A stretch of DNA of 64,000 nucleotides, from NCBI RefSeq assembly GCF_011075055.1, contig NC_058151.1, forward strand, positions 930,001 to 994,000. Reading direction: 5' to 3'. The translations under genes were made by a program, and so were the position numbers. This document shows, in pieces, positions 11,691-22,400 of this stretch. Below the pieces are notes generated by a model. That model was not told the origin of the DNA. It worked only from the letters and a program-made list of their open reading frames with translations, and did not search any database. The first letter of the stretch is position 1. Every line of letters starts with the position of its first letter. This stretch comes from Mangifera indica. Its lineage: Eukaryota; Streptophyta; Magnoliopsida; Sapindales; Anacardiaceae.

Positions 11691-14600
11691 TAAATGCTTC
11701 ATAATAAGATTTTTATAATATTACTTGCTACTTCTTTCATAAAATATTCAATTTGTTATTATAGGAAAAATCAAGCCAATTCTGTAAACTCAACATACTG
11801 TAAATTTGCATACCACAATTCGGTAATGTATTCAAAATGTGATCGAAAACATTCCAATTTAATGATTTCTACAACACAATTTGCTTGGGTACTATATTTG
11901 TGTTCTTGGGAGGTGTAGTATTTCTTTGGATTTCGTATTTGAGAGAAGACTGGTTATCTGGTTCTTTTTGCGTATGTTGGGAGAGGAGAAGGATAATGCC
12001 AAATTGCATAAACTTTTAACATTGATTGTTTTTGGGACATTTTATATATATCTAGCTACCTTTTTAACCAACTTCTCTAAAGTCCAACTTTCCAACCAAC
12101 TGCCCATTGGAAGTTAATTCAAAAAAGGTTGGATTGACCCATCCTAAGTGAACCCAAACTCAATAGTTACTTTAGTTCAATTACTAAAGTTATCTTTTTT
12201 CTTTTTAATTAATTTCATTCACAAAACCTAAAAAAAATATAATAATCAATCATCTCTTATCATTAACTCTTCATGTTGATATCTTCATATTAATACAAAA
12301 TAACATTTTAAAAACTATCTTGTAATAATCCGTTTCAAAACCAAAATTAATTGTAACAAGAGAAAAATAAAATGTTATGGTAACTAAAACATGTTAAGAC
12401 AATATTTCACTCAAAATAAATAAATAAACTAGTAAGAAATCCAGTGTATATATAATAGACATTAAACATAAAAGAAATTACTTTATAGGTCTATTTTGTA
12501 ACTCTCTAATGTTATCGGTGAAGTGAGTTATAATACTCATGTATCATTTGTTTTAGTTGCTTGTAGTCCATAAATCACGAGAGATTACAATTCTCCCTAA
12601 ATTCTTATTTAACAATTTTATTATCTTACTCTTTTCAATATCATAGATTTTCATTATGTTATTTTTAATAGTGTTCCTAGAGACTATCTTGAGCAAGAGT
12701 TGAATGGTAATATAAAATCTCTTTAAATTCACAATGATCTATCATGTTTAAGTGATATTTATGCAAAATACTCATACTTACAAGGTCCTTTCTACCTCTC
12801 TCTTGCTCAAATTGACAAGTGGATAATGTTAATTTATTATTCTTTATATCATGATATTTTTTCTTCGAACAACTTTCTACCGAATTTCATCAATATTGTT
12901 ATATTTTGAAGAGCTAGTTCTCCATACAAATTCTCAATATGATGTTAAACCCTATTTTTATGTTCATATGCATTAATAAGATTATGGTTTAGTTGTACTT
13001 TTCCCAGGATTTTATGAGATCTAGGAATCCAGACTAGGAAAGGCACACAACATCCAGCTAGACTTGCTTTTCACTAAAGTTTCAATTGAGCTTTAGGTTT
13101 CTTTAGTTTGGCATCCAAGTTCGTTCTTGTAGTATTAAGAGTTTCAAAAACCTACATAGAACAGATCTATATAAATCCCTTTCAATTCATCAAAGAAACC
13201 TCTAAAAATTCTTCACGACCATGGGGTTTTCCTTTTTGTTGTCTCAACCATATAAATACTTATCTTAATCAATTACAATTTCCCTTATTTAATGCAACTT
13301 TTTAAATGAAAGTAAATAAAATCAATATAGGAGACTAAAGCTATGAAATAGTAACAAAAATACCCGGCTGGAGGAAAACTACATTAATTAATACATGTGT
13401 AGTTTTATTTGCTCTGCTTATTTATTGTAGCATTTAAAGTTAGATGACAAAAACATACATACGGTGGGAACATTAGAATTATTTAATGTAACGTGTGAGG
13501 CCTTCAAGCTAAACTAATTATTTAGACCATTTCAATTCAGGGAATTATTATTTAAAATATATTAAGTGAGAAAATATGCAGAAGAAGAACGACAATGATT
13601 CCTGGAATTCGGTTCGCCAGCTTCCTTGAAAGAAAATGGCGATTTTAATATCCAGAAAAGGTCAGTGGTATTAATTATAATACAGCAAACTAAATTACTT
13701 ATATACCATCATTACATTGATGTAATTAACTGAACATCCTACCATTTCAAACCTTTAGAAAACTGACGTTAATAAAAGGGCAAACATTGGGTCATTTATG
13801 ACAGAAAAATATTACCTTACTAATTTACTTTTTATTATTTATATCATTTTATTTAGTTTATTGATAATAAAATAATTATTATTAATAATAATATGATAAG
13901 TAATATATTATCACTTTTATTTTAGGTATAAAAAGAATATTAAAATAATTTTAATTTTATTATAATTTTATTTTTACTACTAAAATATTTTTACTTTTAA
14001 TTAATATAAATAGTAATATAAAATATGTTTTAAAATAATTATACCTAAGGATATTTAAGTAAAATAATATTTTAATATTATTTTATTATTATTAATCGAT
14101 TACAATAATTATTTATACTTATCCATTTTTATCAAATATGGTTATAATTTATATTTAATAATCTTTAAAGTAATCTATATTTGTGGTAATTTTTCATATT
14201 TGATAATAAAATATTCTCTATACTAAACACGTCCTCAAGGGTAAAATATATTTCTCATAGTCAGGAAGGAAGGGGTAAATGGAGAAAAATTGAAGGCAAA
14301 TGAAATATAGTTTTCTTAACTTGTATAATTTTTCATAATTACAACTAAATATATATTATCTATGTGGTAATTATCCTTTAGTATATTTCAAATTCATATA
14401 AGAGCAATATAATGTGTATATATATATATTTTATAAATAATTTAAATACATAGATAATATGTTATTATATAATTAAATGTTATTTTCATCTTTAATTTAA
14501 GATTATTTAATTATATGATGATACATCAATTGTGTTTATAAATTGTATATAAAAAAATATGAACGTGTAATTTTATTCGTATAATAAATTAATAATGATC

Positions 14601-15050
14601 AATATAATAAGAGATAATTAATGAGGATAGAATAGACATTTTAATATCTTAAACTTATTTCTGTTATCGTGAATTGTTTTTTTTTTTTTTTTCCTTCTAG
14701 ATATGAGCACCATTTTGATTCCTCCCAATTAATCAAGGTAAAATTCTTATAAATTAATAGATTTTGAAACAAGAAAAAAGAAATAATGAAGTATAAATTT
14801 ACCAAACTACCTCTTATTTTCTTAAATTTAACATATTTAATTTATTGCTTGCTTGATATGCTATGTAAAGGGTTAGTTTGTAAGTTAATTGGTTTGAAAC
14901 TATTCGATTTGATCAAATTAGTGATATTTATATATGATATGAAAAATTTTAAATCTTTAATAAAAATTTAAAATAACTTTATCTGAATTCAAAATTAAAA
15001 TAAGGATATAACTTTACAAAAGTCAAAATTGAGATAACAATGCATAGGTC
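11691..15050. other. AT-rich intergenic DNA between CNGC-A and CNGC-B
   Basis: No gene is seen. About 13576-13645 repeats 10650-10722 (shared GCAGAAGAAGAACG, CTGGAATTCGGTTC and AATGGCGATTT), so a piece of the CNGC-A 5' region lies here too. There are T- and TA-rich runs, for example 14673-14691. Other transposon relics are probable but not definable by eye. Confidence 0.5.
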
Positions 15051-15173
15051 TCAAATCCGGGTACCTATAAACCTATGCAAAGCTTTCCTTACACGTTAGG
15101 AGTTCTTTCAAAGCTCCTTTTTCTTCTTATAACAGTGCCAAGCTTTTTGTATAATACGAGCATTTTTACTTAC

Positions 15174-17628
15174 CGGTGTTTTTCTAAAGCCTTCTTCAGG
15201 TCACCCAACTCTAGAGCAAAGGCTTGAACATTAGTAGCAGCTCTAACATTTCCATTTGATATGGGTTCCCAATTCAAATAAGGATGCAAACAAGATATTG
15301 CAATTTCTTCACCCCAATATTCACCATCACTGTATTCCTGAGCCACAGGGGAACTATCTTTTTCAGTCATGGTAGATTGTACTGTGCCGTGTATGATGAA
15401 GAGCATCGCCTTGATTCTCTCGTCTTTTCTAGCAATACAATATCCTTCTGCATAAAACACTGACTTAAGATGGCCACACATTTCTTTCAAAATTTGTTCA
15501 TCCAATCTTTTGAACACATGCACCTGAAGCAAAACCAAGAAAAATGAATTAGAAAGATTCAATATTACAAGAATTCAAAGTGTTTTGTTACTACTTTTAA
15601 CTTTTAGGGTAAGAAACTCACTTTCTTGATCTTTTCTAAGCAAAGTTCTCTCAATACATCTTCTTGGAGGCCTGAAGGAAGAATATCAAGGAGACGTTGT
15701 CCCTCAACAGCTCCTGTTTCTTGCCATCCATATTGCAACTGACTCTTAATTTGTTCTTGCCGATTTGTGGAGAGCATTTTAAAGGTCTTGGATCGAACTA
15801 GCTCTTGGACCCTCAAATTCTTGTCCGCTAATTTCCTGTACTTAGAAAGCAGAAGGTGCTGTTTCACAAAAGGAAAAAAAAATTCAATGCGTCATCCTTC
15901 TTAAGCATATGACAAAATAAGTTAAGAGACAAGGCATTGAAAAATATTAACCTGCAATTTTCCCAGCACAAGTAAAGTGATGAACACCATGCAAAACAGA
16001 TTAATGAAAACTACAAATAAGTTTTCCCAAACATCTGTACTTGTATTGAAGTTTCCACCCAAGGATCTGCATTGAATTATTTAAAAAACCAAAAGCAAAC
16101 AAATTGATGAGCCTGAAAAAAAAAAGTCGCACTTAATATGGAAATTTTCATGTTTTGATAGATATATAATTGTTGAACAGTGTAATCATACTATACTGGG
16201 ACTTTATTCCCCAAATGCCACCACTAGAAAATCAAAGTTCACATGAATTATATACACAAACCTTATAGTCTGCAAGCCCCAGTTAAAACAAAACATGAAC
16301 TTTGTCATTAAATTTTTCTCCAAAACACCAGAGAGAATGACCTCTTGAAACATCCCAAAATCAAAAGTTGTTGCATTCATAGTGCAAATGATAGTGGTTC
16401 CAGCAATACGCCAGCATTGAGTTAATCTTTCAACAGCCAATAAATAGCACAAGGCTCCAAGTACCTGAAAAGACAGGTTAACCGCTAATTAAAACATATG
16501 CACACGGTTCACATATGACTAATTGTAAGTGCAATGATAAAAAAATTATCAGGAAACTACTAAGATACTTCTAAATATATGTCAAGCCTCATGCACTCCA
16601 TTAAAGTTCACATGTAACACGCTTTTGAAGTGAAGAACAAGCCTAAAACAATATCAGACGAAACTTTGATGGTATCGAAAGTCTTCGTTTAAAAAAAGTT
16701 GTCAAATACAGACATAGCATTAGCCAAGTCATCATTCAAACCTTGGTTAAACATTTAGAAACCAAAAGCGAGACAACAGGTGGAAAAAGAAACTTGGAGG
16801 AAAGGTTAATTATCACTTACATGACCATCAAGCGGGTAAATGAGGAAACAACATGAAGCATGTACCCACAAATGTGGAGTAACGATGCTTTCGGAAGTTT
16901 CAGCTTGCCTATAAAACCTATAAATTCTTAAAAACCTAGGTGGGTACTGGGAAATGATAACGTATTTCAAGATCCGTAATGCGTGTAAGGGTGTCCAACT
17001 TGTCATACCGGCAATCATAATCGAAACCACCTGAAAAGATTATATATAACAAGTTCAGAGTCTACAACTGATATCAACTACAGTTGGGTATGAATTTGAA
17101 TGAACATGGAGAGCCATATATAGTGTTGGGTTATTCAATCGAAGTTATAACATATAAATACATAAAATTTCAATAAACATGAATATAAGTAAGAAAGATG
17201 GCTCTTACCAGCTGTGGTAGTGGCAAATTGCTGAGGATTGCATCAACCCAGAAATACAGCCTTTTTTGCCTTTGAATCACAGTGTCTCCTTCCTTTCCTC
17301 TTTCGTGCATACAAGGAAAAATAATCAAGAGATCAAACACAGTGCGGCAAACAGTGGCTATAATTGCTGCATGGCTTTCCAGTTCAAGGCTGTTTTTAAG
17401 ATCGTTGACCTTGAAACTGTACAGAAAGAAGGAATCTGAGCATGTCGAGATCATACCCAGGACAGTTAAAGTCCAGTAAAATAGAGATTCCCGTGAGTCC
17501 AGGGGTTTCTTCAGATGGTGAAACACTTTTTTGGTCAAATTTTGGGAAGTTCTACGTTGACCACTTGTAAAATTTTCCGATAACCCATTTCTTCCTCCTG
17601 ATTGTCTCCGGGAAATTGATGTAGCCAT
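15174..17628 (-). CDS. CNGC-B: cyclic nucleotide-gated channel-like protein, short form
   Basis: Six exons on - keep one frame: 17628-17209 (140 codons), 17030-16821 (70), 16464-16262, 16066-15952, 15858-15622 (79) and 15523-15174. In order they encode a basic N terminus, S1-S2, LPLPQL before S3, an S4 with LRILKYVIISQYPPRFLRIY, S5, pore helix FCFNWGLQTIR, filter SLGGNF, S6, C-linker and a cyclic-nucleotide-binding domain (DGEYWGEEIA). Plant CNGCs are plasma-membrane or organelle-membrane cation (Ca2+) channels controlled by calmodulin. Odd: the filter reads GGN where GQN is usual, the binding cassette is divergent, and no RLHSKQL/IQ exon follows; beyond the donor at 15173 only a trace (AWHCYKKKK, around 15140-15110) is visible. 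Length is about 515 residues against ~700 for the family. The ATG at 17628 is the first Met in frame with the N-terminal exon; an upstream exon is possible. Function is not assured. Confidence 0.7.
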
Positions 17629-18100
17629 CTGTACCTCTGAGTTCAAAGCCCTAATAATCATACAAGTCATAATTAGGTCGAAGAAAATTCTAGCACGTAT
17701 CTGTTCAAAAGCACACATTCAATAGGTAACAAAGTTACCAATAACTAAGCTGATTTATAAAAACAGCTCAATCGTACATGACATATCAACAGCTCAAAAC
17801 TTTTAAAGAGGAAAATCAAAAGTTGATCAACATAGCATGCCTACACAACCAGCAGTAACTTACATAAATGAAAATGCAAAGATCGAGCAGACAAAAAGCT
17901 GCAAGACACTGACTGACTGTTTTAATCTTCGTCTCTGCAACTTTCTCTGCTTGATGAGAGAAATGGATTGAAAATTCTTAAATTTGCTGATTCGCACAGA
18001 ATTCCTTTGATAACATATATATAGAGGTTGGACATTCACCCAGCGCATTGGAGAGGCCAGCAGAACGCAAACATTTTTCAAGAAAGGATTGTGCCAATTA

Positions 18101-18140
18101 TTTTCTGCCACGTGTTTATTTTGACCAGAAGTCGCTAACC
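18101..18140 (-). promoter_or_regulatory. G-box/W-box module upstream of CNGC-B
   Basis: TTTTCTGCCACGTG (core 18109-18114), then TTGACC at 18121-18126 and AGAAGTCGCTAA. This matches the CNGC-A module at 11.0 kb nearly base for base, and lies about 480 bp upstream of the CNGC-B start codon, a spacing like that of the PK module to its start. Confidence 0.5.
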
Positions 18141-18239
18141 AAGCGCAATGTCACCCACTTGGCTTTTCACACTTGGCCTCGATTTTCCTCTCCCTTTCTC
18201 TCAGTCACTGCATTTGTGCTTATCAACTCGTATATTTAA

Positions 18240-19110
18240 AATAAATATATACAATTTTATTAATTATTTAAATAAATAATTAAATATTTAAAATTAAATA
18301 CAATGAGGGATGAGACTAGACGTTAGCCTTTTGGATTTTATTTTATACTATATTATCAATGATTAATTAGTCACTTTGTTTAAAATGCTGCCCCCAATTT
18401 CTATAAACTAATTTCTACAGGTTTTTGTTAGTTAAAAAAATTCTTAAAAGGTAAAAATATTTTCAATAAAATTTTATCTTATTTTCTAAATTAAAAAATG
18501 TAAGTATAACATAGTTAAAATAGTTCATCATCTATTCAAAAAGATTGATCGCTTTTCGTACACTTTCGTATGTTTATTCAAAATCATGGACTGTTTATTT
18601 AAAACATCATTTCCATATGATGTATGGTTATTGACAGAATTGAAATATTGGGGTGAGAGTGTAAGTTTCTCAAAATAACTAGAGAAAAAATATTTCTAAC
18701 AATAATACTTCAAACGTTAAAAAAGATAAAATATGAGTATGTGGTTGTATAATTTTATATTAGAAATAAAATAATATCTATTCATATATGAGATGTTAAC
18801 GTTTGTACCGATTATTCGATAAATAATATTACTCGTATTTGTTGAAGAAAATCTGAATTCTCTACTATTATTATTATCATTATTCAAGGGAGACATTTGT
18901 GCAAGAAACTCTTATTCTTTATACCAAGGTGGGTAGATTTATGAAAAAGAAATGAGATTATTTATCTTGTGAAATTTTGGTTGAGTTGACTTGGGATTTC
19001 GTGGCTATGATATGGTTGGCACCTAGCTAATAAATTAACTCTTTTACTCTCTATACGAAAGTCAAATTTTTACTGCGGTGGTGTTCATAACAAAGTCTTA
19101 ATTGCTTCTA
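18240..19110. other. AT-rich intergenic DNA
   Basis: No coding sequence, RNA gene or clear element boundary is seen. This is the spacer between the divergently oriented CNGC-B and PK pseudogene. Confidence 0.6.
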
Positions 19111-19835
19111 GAATAATTCCAAAATATGTTGCCACGTTGCATCATATCCAACCACCAAAAACAAAAAACAATAAAATAAAATGCAATAGCTTATCACATT
19201 GCTATAAGGCCTATTTTCATAATTTTAATGGATAATTATTTATATTTTTGTTAAAAATAAATAAATTTATGATTTTAATAAAAAAAAAATAGTTATAAGC
19301 AATGATGAAAGTTTTTTTATCATTATAACTTTTTAGCGATGAAAAATAGATTTTTAATAATGATTTTTTTTGGTTAAAATCAAAAAATTATTTAGTTTTA
19401 ACACGAATATAAATAATTAGTTGATAAAATTATAAAAATAATATTTATAACTAATAAATATTTATCTACACATTATGTCTATAAAGAATAATTCCAAAAT
19501 ATGTTGCCACGTTGCATCATTTCCAACCACCAAAAACAAAAAAAAAATGCAATAGCTTATCATATTGTTATAAGGTCTACTTTCATAATTTTAATGAGTA
19601 ATTATTTTCATTTTTATTAAAAATAAATAAATTTATAATTTTAATAAGGGAGAAATAGTTATAAGCGATGATGGAAGCTTTCCCATCATTATAATTTTTT
19701 AACGATAAAAAATAAATTTTTAATAATGATTTTTTTCTTATTAAAATCAAAAAATTATTTAGTTTTAATGTGAATATAAATAATTAATTATTAGTTATAA
19801 ATATTTATCTACTTATTATTTTTCTCAATCTATTA
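19111..19835. repeat. Tandem duplication, period 375 bp
   Basis: GAATAATTCCAAAATATG begins at both 19111 and 19486, and the copies stay alignable for about 345 bp, sharing TTGCCACGTTGCATCAT, a long AT-rich stretch, and GATTTTTAATAATGATTTTTT. Each unit contains short inverted segments around AGTTATAAGC...ATTATAACTTTTTA, so it may be a duplicated MITE. Divergence is modest. Confidence 0.7.
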
Positions 19836-20287
19836 ACAATTTTTTTATAGTGAACTTTAATTATTATGGTTGAGATTTATCGCTAAGAATGGGTGAATTG
19901 AAAATTGACTTAAGCACCCCGGTCCCTAGATTATAGGAGGAAGATCTATCTTTTTCTGTGGAAGAAAATGCTTAGAACTTCCTAATCTTTTGTCAACTCT
20001 CACGTCAAGTATGTATGCAAAGAATAGAAGTGTTGAATTTGCAACAAATAGTATTAAACCAAACTTCAGAGGCGGCTGTTTGAATTAAATTTTTTGGTCA
20101 AGTGTATCAATGGAGAAGACTTTTCAATTCAAGTAAAAAATTAATATATTTTGACAAACTAAGGTCAAATTACCTCGTTGATGAACAAATGCCCCAACCC
20201 TAATTTGTCATGGTCAAATTGGCCCTGTTGAAGAGCTACAACTTGGAACTTGAATATCTCTTGTACAAATTTCCGGGAAAACAGTAA

Positions 20288-21144
20288 GGCCAAACGACTA
20301 TTTCCCACCCAAGGTTTGATGTTTTCTCAAGTTTCCACCATTTAACTATGGAAACATCAAATACTCACCCATGACCGGTTAGATTTAACAAAACCCTAAT
20401 CTCTAAAAATTTAATCTCATTTTTCCTCCTAAAAGTTTAAAAACTAACATTTTTTCCTTAAGCTAAGTTTGAAAAGATCGTATTTCCCCCCCTAGGGTTT
20501 ATTTCCAAACCCTTTCACTTTCTCTGGTGCCATCGCCAGCCGTCTTCCCCTCTCGACAGTTTCTCTTCCACCGATGGCCCCCCTTAACTCCACCCCAATG
20601 CATCCGACGTAGAGAGAAGTCGTCTAGGAAGAGAAATCGTCTTCCTAGATGAAGACGACTCGTCTTCCCAGACAATGACGAGTCGTCTCATCTTCGTCTG
20701 GGAAGACAATCGTCTTCCCAAACGACGACCACTGGGAAGACGAAGTCGTCTTCCCCGACGAAGTTTTTCATCTGCCACGACTTCTCCGACTCTGATCGGA
20801 CGTCCAAATGAGAGGAAAAAGATCGTCGGAAGGAGATGATGCTTCAGGAGAGAGAGGTCGTCGGCAATGTAGCCAGAGATTTCAAAACGAAACCCTAGGG
20901 TGAAACTGTGATTTTTTAAGACTTAGGCTGAAGAAAAATTTTAGTTTTTAAAGTTTAGGGGGGCAAAATTAGATTCTATTTTAGTTTATTTTTAATATTA
21001 TAGAGAAAATGACGATTTTACCCTTACGACCGTTAAGGTTTTGTTAAATCTAACCTATCATGGGTGGGTGTTTGGTGTTTCTATAGTTAAAGGGTGGAAA
21101 CTTGAGAAAATATCAAACCTTGGGTGAGAAATAGTCGTTTGGCC
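20288..21144. mobile_element. Mutator-like MITE with GC-rich core
   Basis: An 857-bp element. Perfect 9-bp target duplications AAACAGTAA flank it (20279-20287 and 21145-21153). The terminal inverted repeats start GGCCAAACGACTATTTC and end with its complement; they stay alignable for over 100 bp (ACCCAAGGTTTGAT, TCAAGTTTCCACC and TAGATTTAACAAAACC each have their complement at the other end). Nine-base duplications are typical of Mutator. The core (about 20515-20880) is far more GC-rich than anything around it and consists of nested GAAGACGA/TCGTCTTC palindromes. There is no transposase. Confidence 0.85.
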
Positions 21145-21504
21145 AAACAGTAAATGAAATTTTGTCAACCCTCCCTCCATTGATTCCAATCAATTCAAAA
21201 TTCTTCCATCATCAAACTTTTTTTTTTTTTTTTGCCCAATTGAAGATTAGAAACAAGAAATTAAAAATAATATTTAAAACAATTTTGTCTAATTAATTAT
21301 TAAATATAGATTCCAAACTACATTTACTTATTGAATTTGCAATTTTTTTTTTAATTTCCTTTCAAATGGATTTAAAAAAAAAAAAACAAGACAGTGCATA
21401 TTTAAATGCAAGGATGTCTCTAAACTGGAAGTCCTACTTTGAGATTAGCTTGGATTAAATGATTTATTTTATTTTAATTAAAAATCATTCAGCAGAAATT
21501 TTGA

Positions 21505-22400
21505 TGGGTAATTTAATTTTCGAGGCGGCTGAGGAATAGCGTTTAGATCTCTAGCCGGAATAACATCATCGTCACAGATTCTTCCACGTCGAAATATTGA
21601 TTGAATATGGCACGTGCTCGTCACACTCCCTCTATCCTGCCACATTTTCTATCATTTTCTCGCGGTAAAATAAGCAAGTTCACTGCTCTTGAAATGAAAA
21701 CTATTCTTATATTGTAAAAACTGCTAAAGGTACAAGCTTTATTACCCTCTATCAGAAAAATTGTAATTTTCCTGGAAAAAATTATGCGGACTATTCTTTC
21801 TAAACAAACAAACAAACGATTCATGTTGTTAAGTATCAAGAGTTAGTCTTTTAAGGCCTTGTTTGCTTGGAAAATGTGAAAAAGAAAAAAGAAAATGAAA
21901 AGTTTTAATTTTTAAATAGATTTTTTAGTTTTTAATTTCATTTTTTTCTGATCTGGTAATTGTTTGTCAATTAGGTTATTGGCTTATCATTTAAATTTTT
22001 TTTTTTTTTTTATGTTGATTTTCCGGCTTCTTCTATTCAATCTTTTGAGCCTGGAATGTTTTGATGATTATTGTTATTATGGGTGGTTTTCTGGGTCACT
22101 AATTGGTTATGTGTTTTTGTGTATAAGAATATATAGTTGAGATATTAAGTTGATATGATCAAATATTTTAATTGATATGTATTCAGATGGTTGATGTGGA
22201 GGGATATGGTCAAATATTCTACTTAATATGGGTTAATACAGTCAAATATTTTAGTTACTTGTGTGTCATAATTATCTCATTGTATATCGTTTTTTCCTTA
22301 TTAGCGTGTATCTTGGTTGTGTATATTCTTGCACATTATTGGAATACATAGGAGTTATAAGTTTTATCCAATATCAATTTTTCTCCATGCTGGTGAATAG
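21505..22400 (+). other. Decayed 5' region of the PK pseudogene
   Basis: Homology to the PK gene starts near 21505 (PK position ~1520) and covers promoter and leader. The G-box is mutated and the leader intron donor is damaged. A stretch of about 260 bp (roughly 22110-22370) has no counterpart in the PK gene and is an insertion of unknown type. Confidence 0.6.

Noticed and set aside
11483..11918. Short open frames in the 11.5-11.9 kb region
   Set aside because: The first is an artefact of the 117-bp duplication; the others show no domain, splice context or codon pattern.
17860..18111. Candidate first exon of CNGC-B
   Set aside because: It is open only with a non-ATG start and begins inside the G-box; no CNGC similarity and no clear donor in phase.
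20584..20778. Open frame on - coding an Arg-rich peptide
   Set aside because: Lies wholly within the palindromic GC-rich core of the Mutator-like MITE; composition is a by-product of the repeats.
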